The translations under genes and the position numbers were made by a program. Positions 54,582 to 63,423 of a stretch of DNA of 64,000 bases are shown here, piece after piece. Origin of the DNA: JASHPR01 sp963749145. GTDB taxonomy: Bacteria; Actinomycetota; Actinomycetes; Streptosporangiales; Streptosporangiaceae. Location of the stretch: NCBI GenBank assembly GCA_963749145.1, contig CAVVLN010000004.1:1736001-1800000 (forward strand). Direction: 5' to 3'. How positions within the stretch are numbered: the stretch's first letter is position 1; each line of letters opens with the position of its first letter. The notes beneath the pieces are model-generated. The model made no database searches. It had not been told where the DNA came from and saw only the letters and a program-made list of their open reading frames with translations.

Positions 54582-56168
54582 GTGACTGACGAGTCTTTCG
54601 TGCTGCTTCCGGGCAGTGAGCGCGGGGCGCTGCCGGGCGCCGAGCCGACGGGAACCGTCGATGCCTCGGAGCACATCGAGGTCACGCTGGTGACCAGGCG
54701 CCGCGCCGAACTGCGGCGTGACGCGTCGGGCGCGCCGGTCAGGCTCTCCCGGGCCGAGCTCGAGCAGCGGCACGGAACCGACCCGGCCGACCTCGACCTC
54801 GTGGCCAGCACCTTGGCCCGGTTCGGCCTCGAGGTGACCAGCCGCGACCCCGGATCCCGCCGGGCCACCGGGGCGGGCCCGGCGTCGGCGATGACGGCCG
54901 CGTTCGGCGCCGAGCTCTCCCTGGTCAGCAGCCCGGCTCCGGGCGGGCGGCAGGTGACGCACCGGTACCGTGAGGGAGCGCTGCGGATACCGGCCGAGCT
55001 GGACGGCATCGTGGTCGCCGTGCTCGGCCTGGACAACCGCCCGCAGGCCCGGTCCCAGGCCCGGTTCGCCGATCATGCGGCGGCCGCGGCCGGGACCTCC
55101 TACACCCCGCCCCAGATCGCCGAGATCTACCAGTTCCCGGCGGGCACCGACGGCACCGGGCAGACCTTAGGGATCATCGAGCTCGGCGGCGGGTTCTCCG
55201 CCACCGACCTGGACAACTACTTCTCCGGCCTGGGCCTCGCGACACCGTCGGTCACGGCCCAGGGCGTCGACGGCGCCAGCAACGTGGCCGACCAGGACCC
55301 GAACGGCGCCGACGGCGAGGTACTGCTCGACATCGAGGTGGCCGGCTCGGTGGCACCGGGCGCGGCGCAGGTCGTGTACTTCGGGCCCAATACCGATCAG
55401 GGTTTCATCGACGCGGCGACCACCGCGGTGCATGCCTCGCCCACGCCGGTCGCGGTCAGCATCAGCTGGGGCCAGTCGGAGGATTCGTGGACCGCTCAGG
55501 CCCGGTCCGCGCTTGACGCGGCCATCGCCGACGGCGTGGCCCTCGGGGTGACCGTGTGCGTGGCGGCCGGCGACAACGGCAGCAGCGACGGTGTCAGCGG
55601 CGGACAGCCGCACGTTGACTTCCCGGCGTCCAGCCCGCACGCGCTGGCCTGCGGCGGGACCAGCCTGCGGGCCGACCCGGCGACCGGCGTGATCAGCTCG
55701 GAAACGGTCTGGAACGACGGCTCCGGCGGCGGCGCCGGCGGTGGCGGGGTGAGTGACACCTTCGCCCTGCCCAGCTGGCAGGCCAGCGCGGGCGTGCCGG
55801 ACAACGCCGGCGGCAGTACCGGCCGCGGCGTGCCCGACGTGGCGGGGAACGCCGATCCCGCCACCGGCTACCAGGTGCTCGTGGATGGCCAGGCGACCGT
55901 GGTCGGCGGCACCAGCGCCGTCGCCCCGCTGTGGGCGGCGCTGATCTGCCGGATGGCCCAGGCCACCGGCGGCATGTTCGGGCAGGTTCAGGAGACCCTG
56001 TACGCCGGCGTGGCCGCGGCGCAGCCCGCGCCCGGATTCCGGGACATCACCAGCGGCAGCAACGGCACCTACTCCGCCGGGCCCGGCTGGGATGCCTGCA
56101 CCGGGCTCGGCTCGCCCAACGGCACCGCGCTGCTGGGCCGGCTAACCGGAGCGACCGGGTCCGGCTGA
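54582..56168 (+). CDS. S53 family (sedolisin/kumamolisin-like) serine-carboxyl peptidase
   Basis: 528 residues. The prodomain (about 1-165) starts with the family's FVLLPGSERGALPGAEPTG and contains RFGLEVTSRDPGSRRATG. The mature domain begins near YTPPQIAEIYQFPAGTDG. Catalytic residues are in place: E246 and D250 in DGEVLLDIEVAG, oxyanion D331 in VAAGDNGSSDGV, and S445 in GGTSAVAPLWA; the calcium site is near FRDITSGSNGTY at the end. Spacing equals kumamolisin. GTG 54582 follows AGGGGGATAAC. No classical signal peptide is seen, as in many relatives. Such enzymes are acid-active secreted proteases after self-removal of the prodomain. Confidence 0.93.
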   Translation: MTDESFVLLPGSERGALPGAEPTGTVDASEHIEVTLVTRRRAELRRDASGAPVRLSRAELEQRHGTDPADLDLVASTLARFGLEVTSRDPGSRRATGAGPASAMTAAFGAELSLVSSPAPGGRQVTHRYREGALRIPAELDGIVVAVLGLDNRPQARSQARFADHAAAAAGTSYTPPQIAEIYQFPAGTDGTGQTLGIIELGGGFSATDLDNYFSGLGLATPSVTAQGVDGASNVADQDPNGADGEVLLDIEVAGSVAPGAAQVVYFGPNTDQGFIDAATTAVHASPTPVAVSISWGQSEDSWTAQARSALDAAIADGVALGVTVCVAAGDNGSSDGVSGGQPHVDFPASSPHALACGGTSLRADPATGVISSETVWNDGSGGGAGGGGVSDTFALPSWQASAGVPDNAGGSTGRGVPDVAGNADPATGYQVLVDGQATVVGGTSAVAPLWAALICRMAQATGGMFGQVQETLYAGVAAAQPAPGFRDITSGSNGTYSAGPGWDACTGLGSPNGTALLGRLTGATGSG

Positions 56169-56243
56169 CGGGCGCCACGGGCGCCACCGGCTGGCCGGCC
56201 GGCGGGCGCGGCCAGGGCCGCCGGAACGGGCCTACCCGGCGGG

Positions 56244-57488
56244 CTACTCCGGCGTGCCGAGCGTTGCCGGGGCGCCGTAGGGGCGCAGCACCTCGGGCAC
56301 GGTGACCGTGCCGCCCTCGTCCTGGAAGTTCTCCATGATCGACAGCAGCGCGCGGGCGGTCGCGCCCGTCCCGTTGAGCGTGTGCACAAATTCCAGGTCG
56401 CGGTCGCGCCGGAACCGCATGTTCAGCCGCCGGGCCTGGTAGTCGGTGGTGTTCGAGCAGGAGGTGATCTCCCGGTACCGGCCCTGGGCCGGGAACCAGG
56501 CCTCAATGTCGTATTTCTTCGCGGCGGGCGCGCCGAGGTCGCCGACCGCGATGTTCATCACCCGGTAGGGCAGGCCCAGGGCCTGGGCGATCTCCTCCTC
56601 GTAGGACAGCAGCCGCTCGTGGAACTCCGACGACTCCTCGGGCACGCAGTAGACGAACATCTCCACCTTGTCGAACTGGTGCACCCGGAACATGCCCTTG
56701 GTGTCCTTGCCCGCCGCGCCGGCCTCCCGCCGGAAGTTGGTGGCGAATCCCACGTACCGGGCAGGCAGCTCCTCCTCGTCCAGCCGTTCGTCCATGTGCA
56801 GCCCGGCCAGCGCGACCTCGGAGGTGCCGGTCAGGTACAGGTCGTCCTTTTCCAGCCGGTAGAGGTTGGATTCCTCGGTCGGCAGGAAGCCGGTCCCGTA
56901 CATGGCCCGCTCGCCCGCGAGAACCGGCGGCAGCACGAGCAGGAAGCCCTTCGCGGCCAGGTGGTCGATGGCGAACCGGTACAGCGCCATCTCGGCCAGC
57001 GCCACGTCCCCGATCCGGTAGGCGAACCTGGACCCGGACAGCCGCGCTCCCCGGGCCATGTCGACCCAGCCGCGCGGCGAGCCAAGCTCCAGGTGATCGC
57101 GGGGCTCGAAGCTGAACCGGGGCGGTTCGCCCCACGTCCTGAGCTGCTGGGCGTCGTCCTCGTCCATGCCGTCGGCGGCCGTGGGATCGGGCAGGTTGGG
57201 GATCCGCGCGAGCAGTTCGTCGCGCTCGCGGGCGGCGTGAGCCTGCTCCTCGGTCGCGACCGTGAACTCGGCGGCCAGCTGGCGCAGTTCCGCGAGTTCC
57301 TCCGGCTTGGGCGGCCCGCCCGTGGACGACCTCTTCTGCGCGGCGCGCAGCGCCTCGGCACGCTCGGTGTACTCGCGCCATGTGGCGTCCGCCACCAGCA
57401 GCGCGTCGAAGTCCTGGGCCGCGCCGCGCCTGGCCAGTGCCGCCCGATAGCGGTCGGGTTCCTGCCGCGCGGCTTTGAGGTCGATCAC
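56244..57488 (-). CDS. serS: Seryl-tRNA synthetase
   Basis: 414 residues, full length. It charges tRNA-Ser (and tRNA-Sec). The N-terminal coiled-coil arm spans about 30-100 (MIDLKAARQEPDRYRAALAR to EEQAHAARERDELLARIP). The class II catalytic core has motif 2 FATNFRREAGAAGKDTKGMF and FDKVEMFVY, the serine pocket LTGTSEVALAG, SCSNTTDYQARRLNMRFR and motif 3 TLNGTGATARALLSIMENFQ. The only clear housekeeping gene in the window. It converges with the S53 peptidase gene. The A of TGATARALL replaces the more common Leu-Ala-Thr form, a mild variation. Confidence 0.97.
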   Translation of the reverse strand: MIDLKAARQEPDRYRAALARRGAAQDFDALLVADATWREYTERAEALRAAQKRSSTGGPPKPEELAELRQLAAEFTVATEEQAHAARERDELLARIPNLPDPTAADGMDEDDAQQLRTWGEPPRFSFEPRDHLELGSPRGWVDMARGARLSGSRFAYRIGDVALAEMALYRFAIDHLAAKGFLLVLPPVLAGERAMYGTGFLPTEESNLYRLEKDDLYLTGTSEVALAGLHMDERLDEEELPARYVGFATNFRREAGAAGKDTKGMFRVHQFDKVEMFVYCVPEESSEFHERLLSYEEEIAQALGLPYRVMNIAVGDLGAPAAKKYDIEAWFPAQGRYREITSCSNTTDYQARRLNMRFRRDRDLEFVHTLNGTGATARALLSIMENFQDEGGTVTVPEVLRPYGAPATLGTPE

Positions 57489-57530
57489 GCTGGCGAGTCT
57501 AGCGGGGCGCCCCCGGCCCCACCGAGCGGT

Positions 57531-58586
57531 TTACGGCCGGCCCGGGCCAGGACCGGGCCCGGCGGCGGGCTCCTCACGCGGACCGCACGCGGGCGCGAGT
57601 TCCGGCTCCGCGGCGGGCACCGCCGGGCCGGCAGGCACCGCGGAGCTGGCAGGCACCGCGGAGCTGGCAGGCACCGCGGAGCTGGCAGGCACCGCCGCTG
57701 CGGCCGCGTCCGGCCCGGCCGGCGCCGCGGCACGCCCGCCGCCCCGGGTCGCCAGCACCGAGCCGCCGAGGATCAGCGCGAACGCGCCACCCATCGCCGG
57801 CGTGAACCGCTCGCCGAGCACCGACACGCCCAGGATCACCGCGACCGCCGGATTGACGTACGTGATCACGCTGGCCCGGGCCGGGCCGACCTCCGCGATC
57901 AGCCGGAAGAAGAGCGGGAACGCCACGGCCGTGCAGATGACCGCCAAGGCCGCCAGCGCGCCCAGCGCCCGCCCGGACGGCACCGAGTCCGGCCAGGTCA
58001 GCGCGGCCAGCGGGGCGTAAATGACCGCGGCCAGGCCCAGGCACACCGCGGTCATCGGCAGCGGCGGGAGGTCGCTCAGCTTCCGGCTCGCGATCAGCGG
58101 CCCGGTCGCGTAGCAGACCGCGACGAGCAGCACCTCGGCGACCGACAGCGCGTCACCGCCCGCGGCGCCCGGCGCGGCCAGCAGTGCGACGCCGCCCAGC
58201 CCGGCCAGCAGCCCGGCCCACCGGATCACGCTCAGCCGCTCCGTCCCGCCGGTCAGCCGGGCGAGCACCACGACAATGATCGGCACCGACGCGACCAGCA
58301 GTCCGCTCAGCGAGCTGGTGAGCTTGCGCTCGGCCTCGGACAGCAGCAGCCAGGGCGCGACGATCTCCACGATCGCGAAGGCGGCCAGCCAGCGCCAGTG
58401 CGGGCGCAGCGCGCCCAGCTGCCGCTGCCGCAGCGCCAGCGGCAGCAGCAGCGCCGCCCCGACGCCGACCCGGGCCAGCACGAGCACCGGCACCGGCACG
58501 CCGGCCACGGCCACCTTGATCAGCAGATACGGAATGCCCCAGATGACGCTCATCGCGGCGAACAACGTCCAGCCCCGGCGGCTCAC
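57531..58586 (-). CDS. EamA (DMT superfamily) transporter
   Basis: 351 residues with ten membrane helices in two EamA repeats: WTLFAAMSVIWGIPYLLIKV and LVLARVGVGAALLLPLALRQ in the first, VLLVAVCYATGPLIASRKLS and YVNPAVAVILGVSVLGERFT in the second. Such proteins export metabolites such as amino acids or purines; the substrate is unknown. The start GTG 58586 follows GGGAGGCCAGCC. The last 65 residues are a Pro/Ala/Ser tail made by an 18-bp minisatellite and are not part of the transporter fold. It lies 42 bp upstream of serS on the same strand and may be co-transcribed. Confidence 0.9.
   Translation of the reverse strand: MSRRGWTLFAAMSVIWGIPYLLIKVAVAGVPVPVLVLARVGVGAALLLPLALRQRQLGALRPHWRWLAAFAIVEIVAPWLLLSEAERKLTSSLSGLLVASVPIIVVVLARLTGGTERLSVIRWAGLLAGLGGVALLAAPGAAGGDALSVAEVLLVAVCYATGPLIASRKLSDLPPLPMTAVCLGLAAVIYAPLAALTWPDSVPSGRALGALAALAVICTAVAFPLFFRLIAEVGPARASVITYVNPAVAVILGVSVLGERFTPAMGGAFALILGGSVLATRGGGRAAAPAGPDAAAAAVPASSAVPASSAVPASSAVPAGPAVPAAEPELAPACGPREEPAAGPGPGPGRP
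57631..57702 (-). repeat. 18-bp in-frame minisatellite in the EamA gene
   Basis: Four consecutive 18-bp units (57631, 57649, 57667, 57685, the last degenerate), sharing GGCAGGCACCGC. On the minus strand they code for AVPASS repeats in the cytoplasmic tail of the transporter. Confidence 0.88.
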
Positions 58587-58705
58587 GGCTGGCCTCCCTC
58601 ACATCGGACCGGCAGCCAGCCGGGCCTGCGCCCGTCAGGCTGACACCAGTCCAGGATGACCGATGGCGCAAGCGGATTCTTGAACGCTCTGGCGCGGGGC
58701 GGATC

Positions 58706-59440
58706 TCAGACCGACAGGCACACGCCCAGCGCGCCGACATCCAGGCACAGCCCGCCCGAGCCGGAGGTTCCCGAGTTGCTGCCGCCCGGGTCGGGGGGTG
58801 ACGGCGAGGGCGACGGGCCCGGCGATACCGAGGTGGGCGAGGGCGACGGCGACGGCGACGAGCCCGGCGGGCCCGGTGAGGTTCCCGGCTTGGTCGCCGA
58901 CGGGACGGGCGACGGCGAGCTACCGGACGGGTGATGCCCGCCGGACGGCTGCTTCGGCGTCGGGGAGCCAGAGTGGCCGGGCGCGGCAGTGGTCTGCGCT
59001 GGCTGACCGCCAGGGTCCTGCGGCGGGTTAGCCGCGGGCGGCGCGATCCCGGCGGCGATCGGCACGCCGACCGCGTTGCCCGGGCCGACGTCCTGCGGCG
59101 AGTGCACCCTGATCGTCACCGACACCAATAAGACGTAGGCGATGGCCGCGCACGCGATGATCACCATCGGTGGCACGAAGATGGCCGGGTGCGCGCGTAT
59201 CGCGGCGGCCGCGTTCCTGAGCGTGGTCCGGATCCCGTCGGCCGCCATGGCACCCGCGACGCCCGCGGTCGGCAGCCCGGGGCCGTGCCCCATGCGCGCG
59301 CTGCTGCGCGCCCGGCGCAGGGCGGCTCGCCGCTGCATGGCCGTAAGCCCGGGCAGCAGGTAGATGATCGTGTCCTTCCCGCTGGCCGCGACACGGACGT
59401 GTAGCCCGCCCGGCAGGTCGGCGTATCGGATCTTGATCAC
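58706..59440 (-). CDS. Single-pass membrane protein with Pro/Ser-rich extracytoplasmic tail
   Basis: 244 residues, not recognised. The N-terminal cytoplasmic part (IKIRYADLPGGLHVRVAASG, TIIYLLPGLTAMQRRAALRR) is followed by one membrane helix (AIFVPPMVIIACAAIAYVLL) and a long Pro/Ser/Gly-rich outer segment (SPSPSPSPTSVSPGPSPSPS) that ends in GGLCLDVGALGVCLSV with two cysteines. GTG 59440 follows GAGGACAGGGCCC; the ATG at 59488 is a weaker choice. Similar proteins are common in actinomycetes with unknown role. It is divergent from lnt, across a 218-bp gap that includes AT-rich elements. Confidence 0.75.
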   Translation of the reverse strand: MIKIRYADLPGGLHVRVAASGKDTIIYLLPGLTAMQRRAALRRARSSARMGHGPGLPTAGVAGAMAADGIRTTLRNAAAAIRAHPAIFVPPMVIIACAAIAYVLLVSVTIRVHSPQDVGPGNAVGVPIAAGIAPPAANPPQDPGGQPAQTTAAPGHSGSPTPKQPSGGHHPSGSSPSPVPSATKPGTSPGPPGSSPSPSPSPTSVSPGPSPSPSPPDPGGSNSGTSGSGGLCLDVGALGVCLSV

Positions 59441-59658
59441 GGGCCCTGTCCTCACAAGTGACATTTGAAGGCGATATTCACCCATCAATGATCAACAGAT
59501 GGTGACGAGATTATCACGATGGATAGCTGCAATCCCATCGAATCGGGAAATTGCATTTCGCAACTCGCGCGGCTGGCGCACGGTGACGGCTCGGGGAAGG
59601 TTCGGGCTACGCTCACAGCATCGGGTGCTGATCCAGAACGCGACGTCAGGGAGGCCAG

Positions 59659-61566
59659 GTGGCGCAGACTGGCCCGGCCGGCCGCGCGGGCGGCTCCGCC
59701 GACGCCGCGGCCGGCGCCGGGGCGGGCCCGCCGGTTCTCGCCGCCCGCCACCAGCCGGCCCCCGCCGCCGCCGCCGGCATCCAGCCGACCCCCGATACCG
59801 CCGCCCGCAACCAGCCGGCCCCCGACGCCCCGGCCCGAACCCAGCCGACCCCCGATACCGCCGCCCGAAACCAGCCGGCCCCCGATACCGCACGCGCCCA
59901 CGCTGAGCCGAGCCCCCCGGGCGGGCCTCGCGCCCGGGCCGAGCGCCGCGCCCGAGCCGGCGCGATGCCGATGCTCCCGGCTCTCCTGGTCGCGGTGGCC
60001 GGCGGCCTGGCCCTGGACGCGGCGTTCCCGCCGATCGGGATCTGGCCGCTGGCGGCGGCGGGCCCGGCCCTGCTCGTGGTCGCCCTCTGGGGCCGCGGCC
60101 TGCCCGGCTCCTTCCTCATCGGGCTCTGCTTCGGCCTGGCCTTCTTCATCCCGCTGATCTCCTGGCTTATCAACCTGGCCTGGTACGCGTGGGCCGCCCT
60201 GGCGATCGCCGAGGCCGTGATCCTCGCGTTGTTCGCGATCGGGCAGCGCCTGATGCTGCGGCTGCCCGCCTGGCCGGTGGCCGTCGCGTGCTGGTGGGTG
60301 GGCGTGGAAGCGTTCCGTGACCGGTGGCCCTACGCCTTTCCCTGGGGCCGGCTGGCGATGAGTCAGGCCCAGGCGCCGACCGTCCGGTGGGTGGCCTTCG
60401 GCGGGCCGCCGCTACTGACGTTCCTGGTCGCGCTGGCCGGGACCACGCTCGCCTGGCTGCTGCTCGGCCCGCGGCCGGTCACCGGCCCGCTCCCGGCGCG
60501 CCGAAGCCCCGGCGGCTCGTCGCCGCGCCGCGCCGCGCTGCGCCGTCGCGTGATTCCCGCGGCCGGCTTCGCCGCCGCCGCCGGCCTCGCCCTGGCCGGG
60601 GGGTTGCTGCCCGCGGGCCAGGTCAGTGCCGGCGCCCCCACCGCGGAGGTGGTCGCGGTCCAGGGCAACGTCCCGCACTCCCGGACGCTGGAGAAGCTGC
60701 TGCGGGAGACGACCGTGACCGAGAACCACGCCGTCGCCACCGGGCAACTGGCCGCGCAGGTCAGGGCGGGCTCGCGCCCGGCGCCCGACGTCGTGATCTG
60801 GCCGGAGAACTCGACCGACATCGATCCCGGTCAGGACCCGTTCATCTATGCCACGATCGCCGACGCGGTCGCCGCGATCAACCGTCCGGTCCTGGTCGGC
60901 GCGCTGCTGCAGGACCCGCTGCGCAATGTGGGCCAGCTCTGGCTGCCGGGCCGCGGCCCGGTCGCGATCTACGTCAAGCGCCAGCTGGTGCCGTTCGGGG
61001 AGTACATCCCGTTCCGGGGCCTGATCTCCTCGTTCAGCTCGCTGCCGTCGCTGCAGCCGGTCAACTTCACGTCCGGGCACCGCGCGGTGGTGTTCCGGAT
61101 CGGGAAGGTCAGGCTCGGCGACGTGATCTGCTACGAGGTCGGCTTCGACAACCTGGTCGCCTCGGAGGTGACTGCCGGGGCGAACCTGCTCACCGAGCAG
61201 ACCAATGACGCCGATTTCGAGCTGGACGGCCAGATGGGCGAGACGCTGCAGCAGCTGGCCATGGCCCGGATCCGGGCGATCGAGTTCGACCGGGCAATGG
61301 TGGTGGCGGGCACGACCGGGGTCAGCGCGATCATCGCGCCGGACGGGCGCCTGATCGTCAGCAGCCAGACCTGGCAGCGGGCGCTGCTCGAGGCGAGGGT
61401 ACCGCTGCTGAGCAACGCGACACTGGCCGAGCGGCTGGGCAAGTGGCCGGAGGTCGTGCTGAGCGCGCTGGCGGTCGCGGCGCTCGCCGGGGCGATCGGC
61501 CTGGAGACCGCCGCCCGCCGCAGGACGCGCCGCGCCGGGACGGGGACCGACGCCGCGGCCGCTTAG
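59659..61566 (+). CDS. lnt: Apolipoprotein N-acyltransferase (first copy)
   Basis: 635-residue integral membrane enzyme that N-acylates the N-terminal cysteine of lipoproteins. The first 95 residues are a Pro/Ala-rich repeat-containing extension. Five or so membrane helices follow (MPMLPALLVAVAGGLALDAA, FLIGLCFGLAFFIPLISWLI, and later ones). The nitrilase domain has the catalytic triad: E383 in VIWPENSTD, the lysine in YVKRQLVPFGEYIPFRG and C491 in GDVICYEVGF. GTG 59659 follows GGGAGGCCAG. Its stop TAG lies inside a 57-bp repeat that separates it from the second lnt. A two-copy arrangement is known in streptomycetes. Confidence 0.93.
   Translation: MAQTGPAGRAGGSADAAAGAGAGPPVLAARHQPAPAAAAGIQPTPDTAARNQPAPDAPARTQPTPDTAARNQPAPDTARAHAEPSPPGGPRARAERRARAGAMPMLPALLVAVAGGLALDAAFPPIGIWPLAAAGPALLVVALWGRGLPGSFLIGLCFGLAFFIPLISWLINLAWYAWAALAIAEAVILALFAIGQRLMLRLPAWPVAVACWWVGVEAFRDRWPYAFPWGRLAMSQAQAPTVRWVAFGGPPLLTFLVALAGTTLAWLLLGPRPVTGPLPARRSPGGSSPRRAALRRRVIPAAGFAAAAGLALAGGLLPAGQVSAGAPTAEVVAVQGNVPHSRTLEKLLRETTVTENHAVATGQLAAQVRAGSRPAPDVVIWPENSTDIDPGQDPFIYATIADAVAAINRPVLVGALLQDPLRNVGQLWLPGRGPVAIYVKRQLVPFGEYIPFRGLISSFSSLPSLQPVNFTSGHRAVVFRIGKVRLGDVICYEVGFDNLVASEVTAGANLLTEQTNDADFELDGQMGETLQQLAMARIRAIEFDRAMVVAGTTGVSAIIAPDGRLIVSSQTWQRALLEARVPLLSNATLAERLGKWPEVVLSALAVAALAGAIGLETAARRRTRRAGTGTDAAAA
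59749..59898 (+). repeat. 30-bp in-frame minisatellite in the lnt N-terminal extension
   Basis: Five 30-bp units encode HQPAPAAAAG, IQPTPDTAAR, NQPAPDAPAR, TQPTPDTAAR and NQPAPDTARA. The unit alternates like the 54-bp period in the ThDP enzyme array. Confidence 0.88.
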
Positions 61567-61722
61567 CGGAGACCGGCGTCGGCACCTCGGGCGGGCCGCG
61601 ACCCCTACGGCAGAGCCGCTTAGCGGAGATCGGCCTCGGCATCCCCGGGCGGGCCGTGCCCCCACGGCAGAGCCGCTTAGCGGAGATCGACTTCGGCACT
61701 CCGGGGCTGGGCCGCACAATAG
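61558..61722 (+). repeat. 57-bp repeat between the lnt genes (three units)
   Basis: Units begin at 61558, 61615 and 61672 (the last partial), each opening with GCCGCTTAGCGGAGA. The TAG in the first unit is the stop codon of lnt copy 1. The core CCGCTTAGCGG is an 11-bp near-palindrome, so each unit carries a small dyad between the two genes. Confidence 0.9.
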
Positions 61723-61727
61723 GGAAT

Positions 61728-63404
61728 GTGGGTTTCTGGCGCGCGTTCGGCAAACCGGTTCGCTATGCGGCTCTTGTCGCTGGCGCCCTGCCCGCGCTGG
61801 CCTTCCCGGCCCCGAACCTGGAGTTCGTCGCCTGGTTCGGCCTGATCCCCGGCATGCTGCTCATGCGCGCCGCGCCGTCGCCGCGCGAGGCGGCCGTGCG
61901 CGGCTGGTGGTTCGGCGTCGGATTCCTGCTGGCCTCGCTGTACTGGCTGGCGCCCAACCTCGGCCCGGGACTGCTGCTCATCGTCGCGTTCATCGGCGCG
62001 CTGTGGACCGGATTCGGCGTCGCGACCTGGGGGCTGCTGCGGGCGCCGGTGACACCCCGGCGCGCCCTGGCCGCGCTCGCGGTGGTGCCGAGCTGCTGGC
62101 TGGTGGCCGACTGGGCCCGCTCCTGGCAGGGACTCGGCGGGCCCTGGGCCGTGTACGGCGCCAGCCAGTGGCAGCACCCCGCGATCCTGGCCCTGGCCGC
62201 GCTGGGCGGGATCTGGCTGGTCAGCTTCGCCCTGGTGGCGGCGAACACCGGCATCCTGATCGCGGTGACCGCGCCCCGGGTCCCGGTCCGGCTGATCGGG
62301 GCCGCCGGGGCGATCATCGCGGTCGCGGCGGGCCCGGTCGCGTTCGCGCTCACCTCGGCCGCGCCGGTCAGCCGGTACGTCACGGTCGCGCTGGTCCAGC
62401 CGGGCGTGGTGCGCAACCCCGCGCTCAGCGCCTACGCCAGCCAGCGGCTGTCGGCCGGCCTGCGCGGCGATCACGCCGACCTGATCGTCTGGGGGGAGAG
62501 CAGCGTCGCGGTCGACCTGAGTCTGCCCAGCTCCGCCCGGCGGCTGCACCAGCTCGAGGCGCTCTCGGCGGCCGACCGGGCGCAGCTGCTGGTGAATCAG
62601 GATTCGGTCGTCGACGGCAACCATTCCAAGGTGGCGCTGCTGATCGGGAGCACCGGCATCGACGGCCGCTACGTCAAGACCCGGCTGGTGCCGTTCGGCG
62701 AGTACATCCCGTTCCGGCGCGAGCTCGGCTGGCTGACCAAGATCAGCAAGGCCGCGCAGGAGAACATGGTCCCGGGGAACGGGGCGCACGTCCTGCGGGT
62801 CACCACGCCCGGCGGCCAGCCGCTGACGATCGGCGTGCTGATCTGCTTCGAGTCCGCGTTCCCGGACATGTCGCGGGTGGACACCGACCAGGGAGCCCAG
62901 CTGATCGTCTACCAGACCTCGGATTCCACCTGGCAGGCCGGCTGGGAGTGGGTCCAGCCGCAGCACGCGGCGCAGGGCGCGCTGCGCGCGGCCGAGACCG
63001 GGCGGCCGGTGGTGCAGGCGGCGCTGACCGGGGACTCGGTCGCCTTCGACCCCCGGGGCAGGCTGCTGATGTGGAAGGGCTCCTCCTTCCGCGGGGTCGC
63101 GGTGGCGCGGCTCGGCCTCCCGCCGGCCTCGGCCCGGACGCCGTACGACGAGCTGGGCGACTACGTCATGTGGACGGCGGTGGCGATCGCCGCCCTGGCC
63201 GCGGCGATCGCGCTGCTGCGGACGGGAAGGATTAACCGGATTCCGATTCGTCCGCATCGCCCGGTCCGACTAACCTGGGACGGCAACCCCAGGCGCGACC
63301 GGTCCGGTGCCATGGCCGGCACCTCTCGGGACGGCGCCGCGAGCGGCCCCGGCCTGAGCGAGGGCAGCCCGGCGACCGCGCCGCGATCCGAGCAGTCAGG
63401 CTAA
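61728..63404 (+). CDS. lnt: Apolipoprotein N-acyltransferase (second copy)
   Basis: 558-residue paralogue. It has six membrane helices (VRYAALVAGALPALAFPAPN, FGVGFLLASLYWLAPNLGPG, LVADWARSWQGLGGPWAVYG) and a nitrilase domain with E257 in LIVWGESSVAVD, the lysine in YVKTRLVPFGEYIPFRRELG and C373 in IGVLICFESAFPD. Here the glutamate motif is WGES rather than WPEN. GTG 61728 (VGFWRAFGKP) is chosen as the first start after the repeats; ribosome-site spacing is short. A C-terminal 55-residue tail is Ser/Gly-rich. It probably shares lipoprotein acylation with copy 1, perhaps with different lipoprotein classes. Confidence 0.92.
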   Translation: MGFWRAFGKPVRYAALVAGALPALAFPAPNLEFVAWFGLIPGMLLMRAAPSPREAAVRGWWFGVGFLLASLYWLAPNLGPGLLLIVAFIGALWTGFGVATWGLLRAPVTPRRALAALAVVPSCWLVADWARSWQGLGGPWAVYGASQWQHPAILALAALGGIWLVSFALVAANTGILIAVTAPRVPVRLIGAAGAIIAVAAGPVAFALTSAAPVSRYVTVALVQPGVVRNPALSAYASQRLSAGLRGDHADLIVWGESSVAVDLSLPSSARRLHQLEALSAADRAQLLVNQDSVVDGNHSKVALLIGSTGIDGRYVKTRLVPFGEYIPFRRELGWLTKISKAAQENMVPGNGAHVLRVTTPGGQPLTIGVLICFESAFPDMSRVDTDQGAQLIVYQTSDSTWQAGWEWVQPQHAAQGALRAAETGRPVVQAALTGDSVAFDPRGRLLMWKGSSFRGVAVARLGLPPASARTPYDELGDYVMWTAVAIAALAAAIALLRTGRINRIPIRPHRPVRLTWDGNPRRDRSGAMAGTSRDGAASGPGLSEGSPATAPRSEQSG

Positions 63405-63423
63405 CCGCACCGGAGGTCCAGAG

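Noticed and set aside
59441..59658. A specific promoter for lnt in the AT-rich divergent gap
   Set aside because: Short dyads such as GGTGA/TCAC are present but no -35/-10 pair with proper spacing could be chosen over others.
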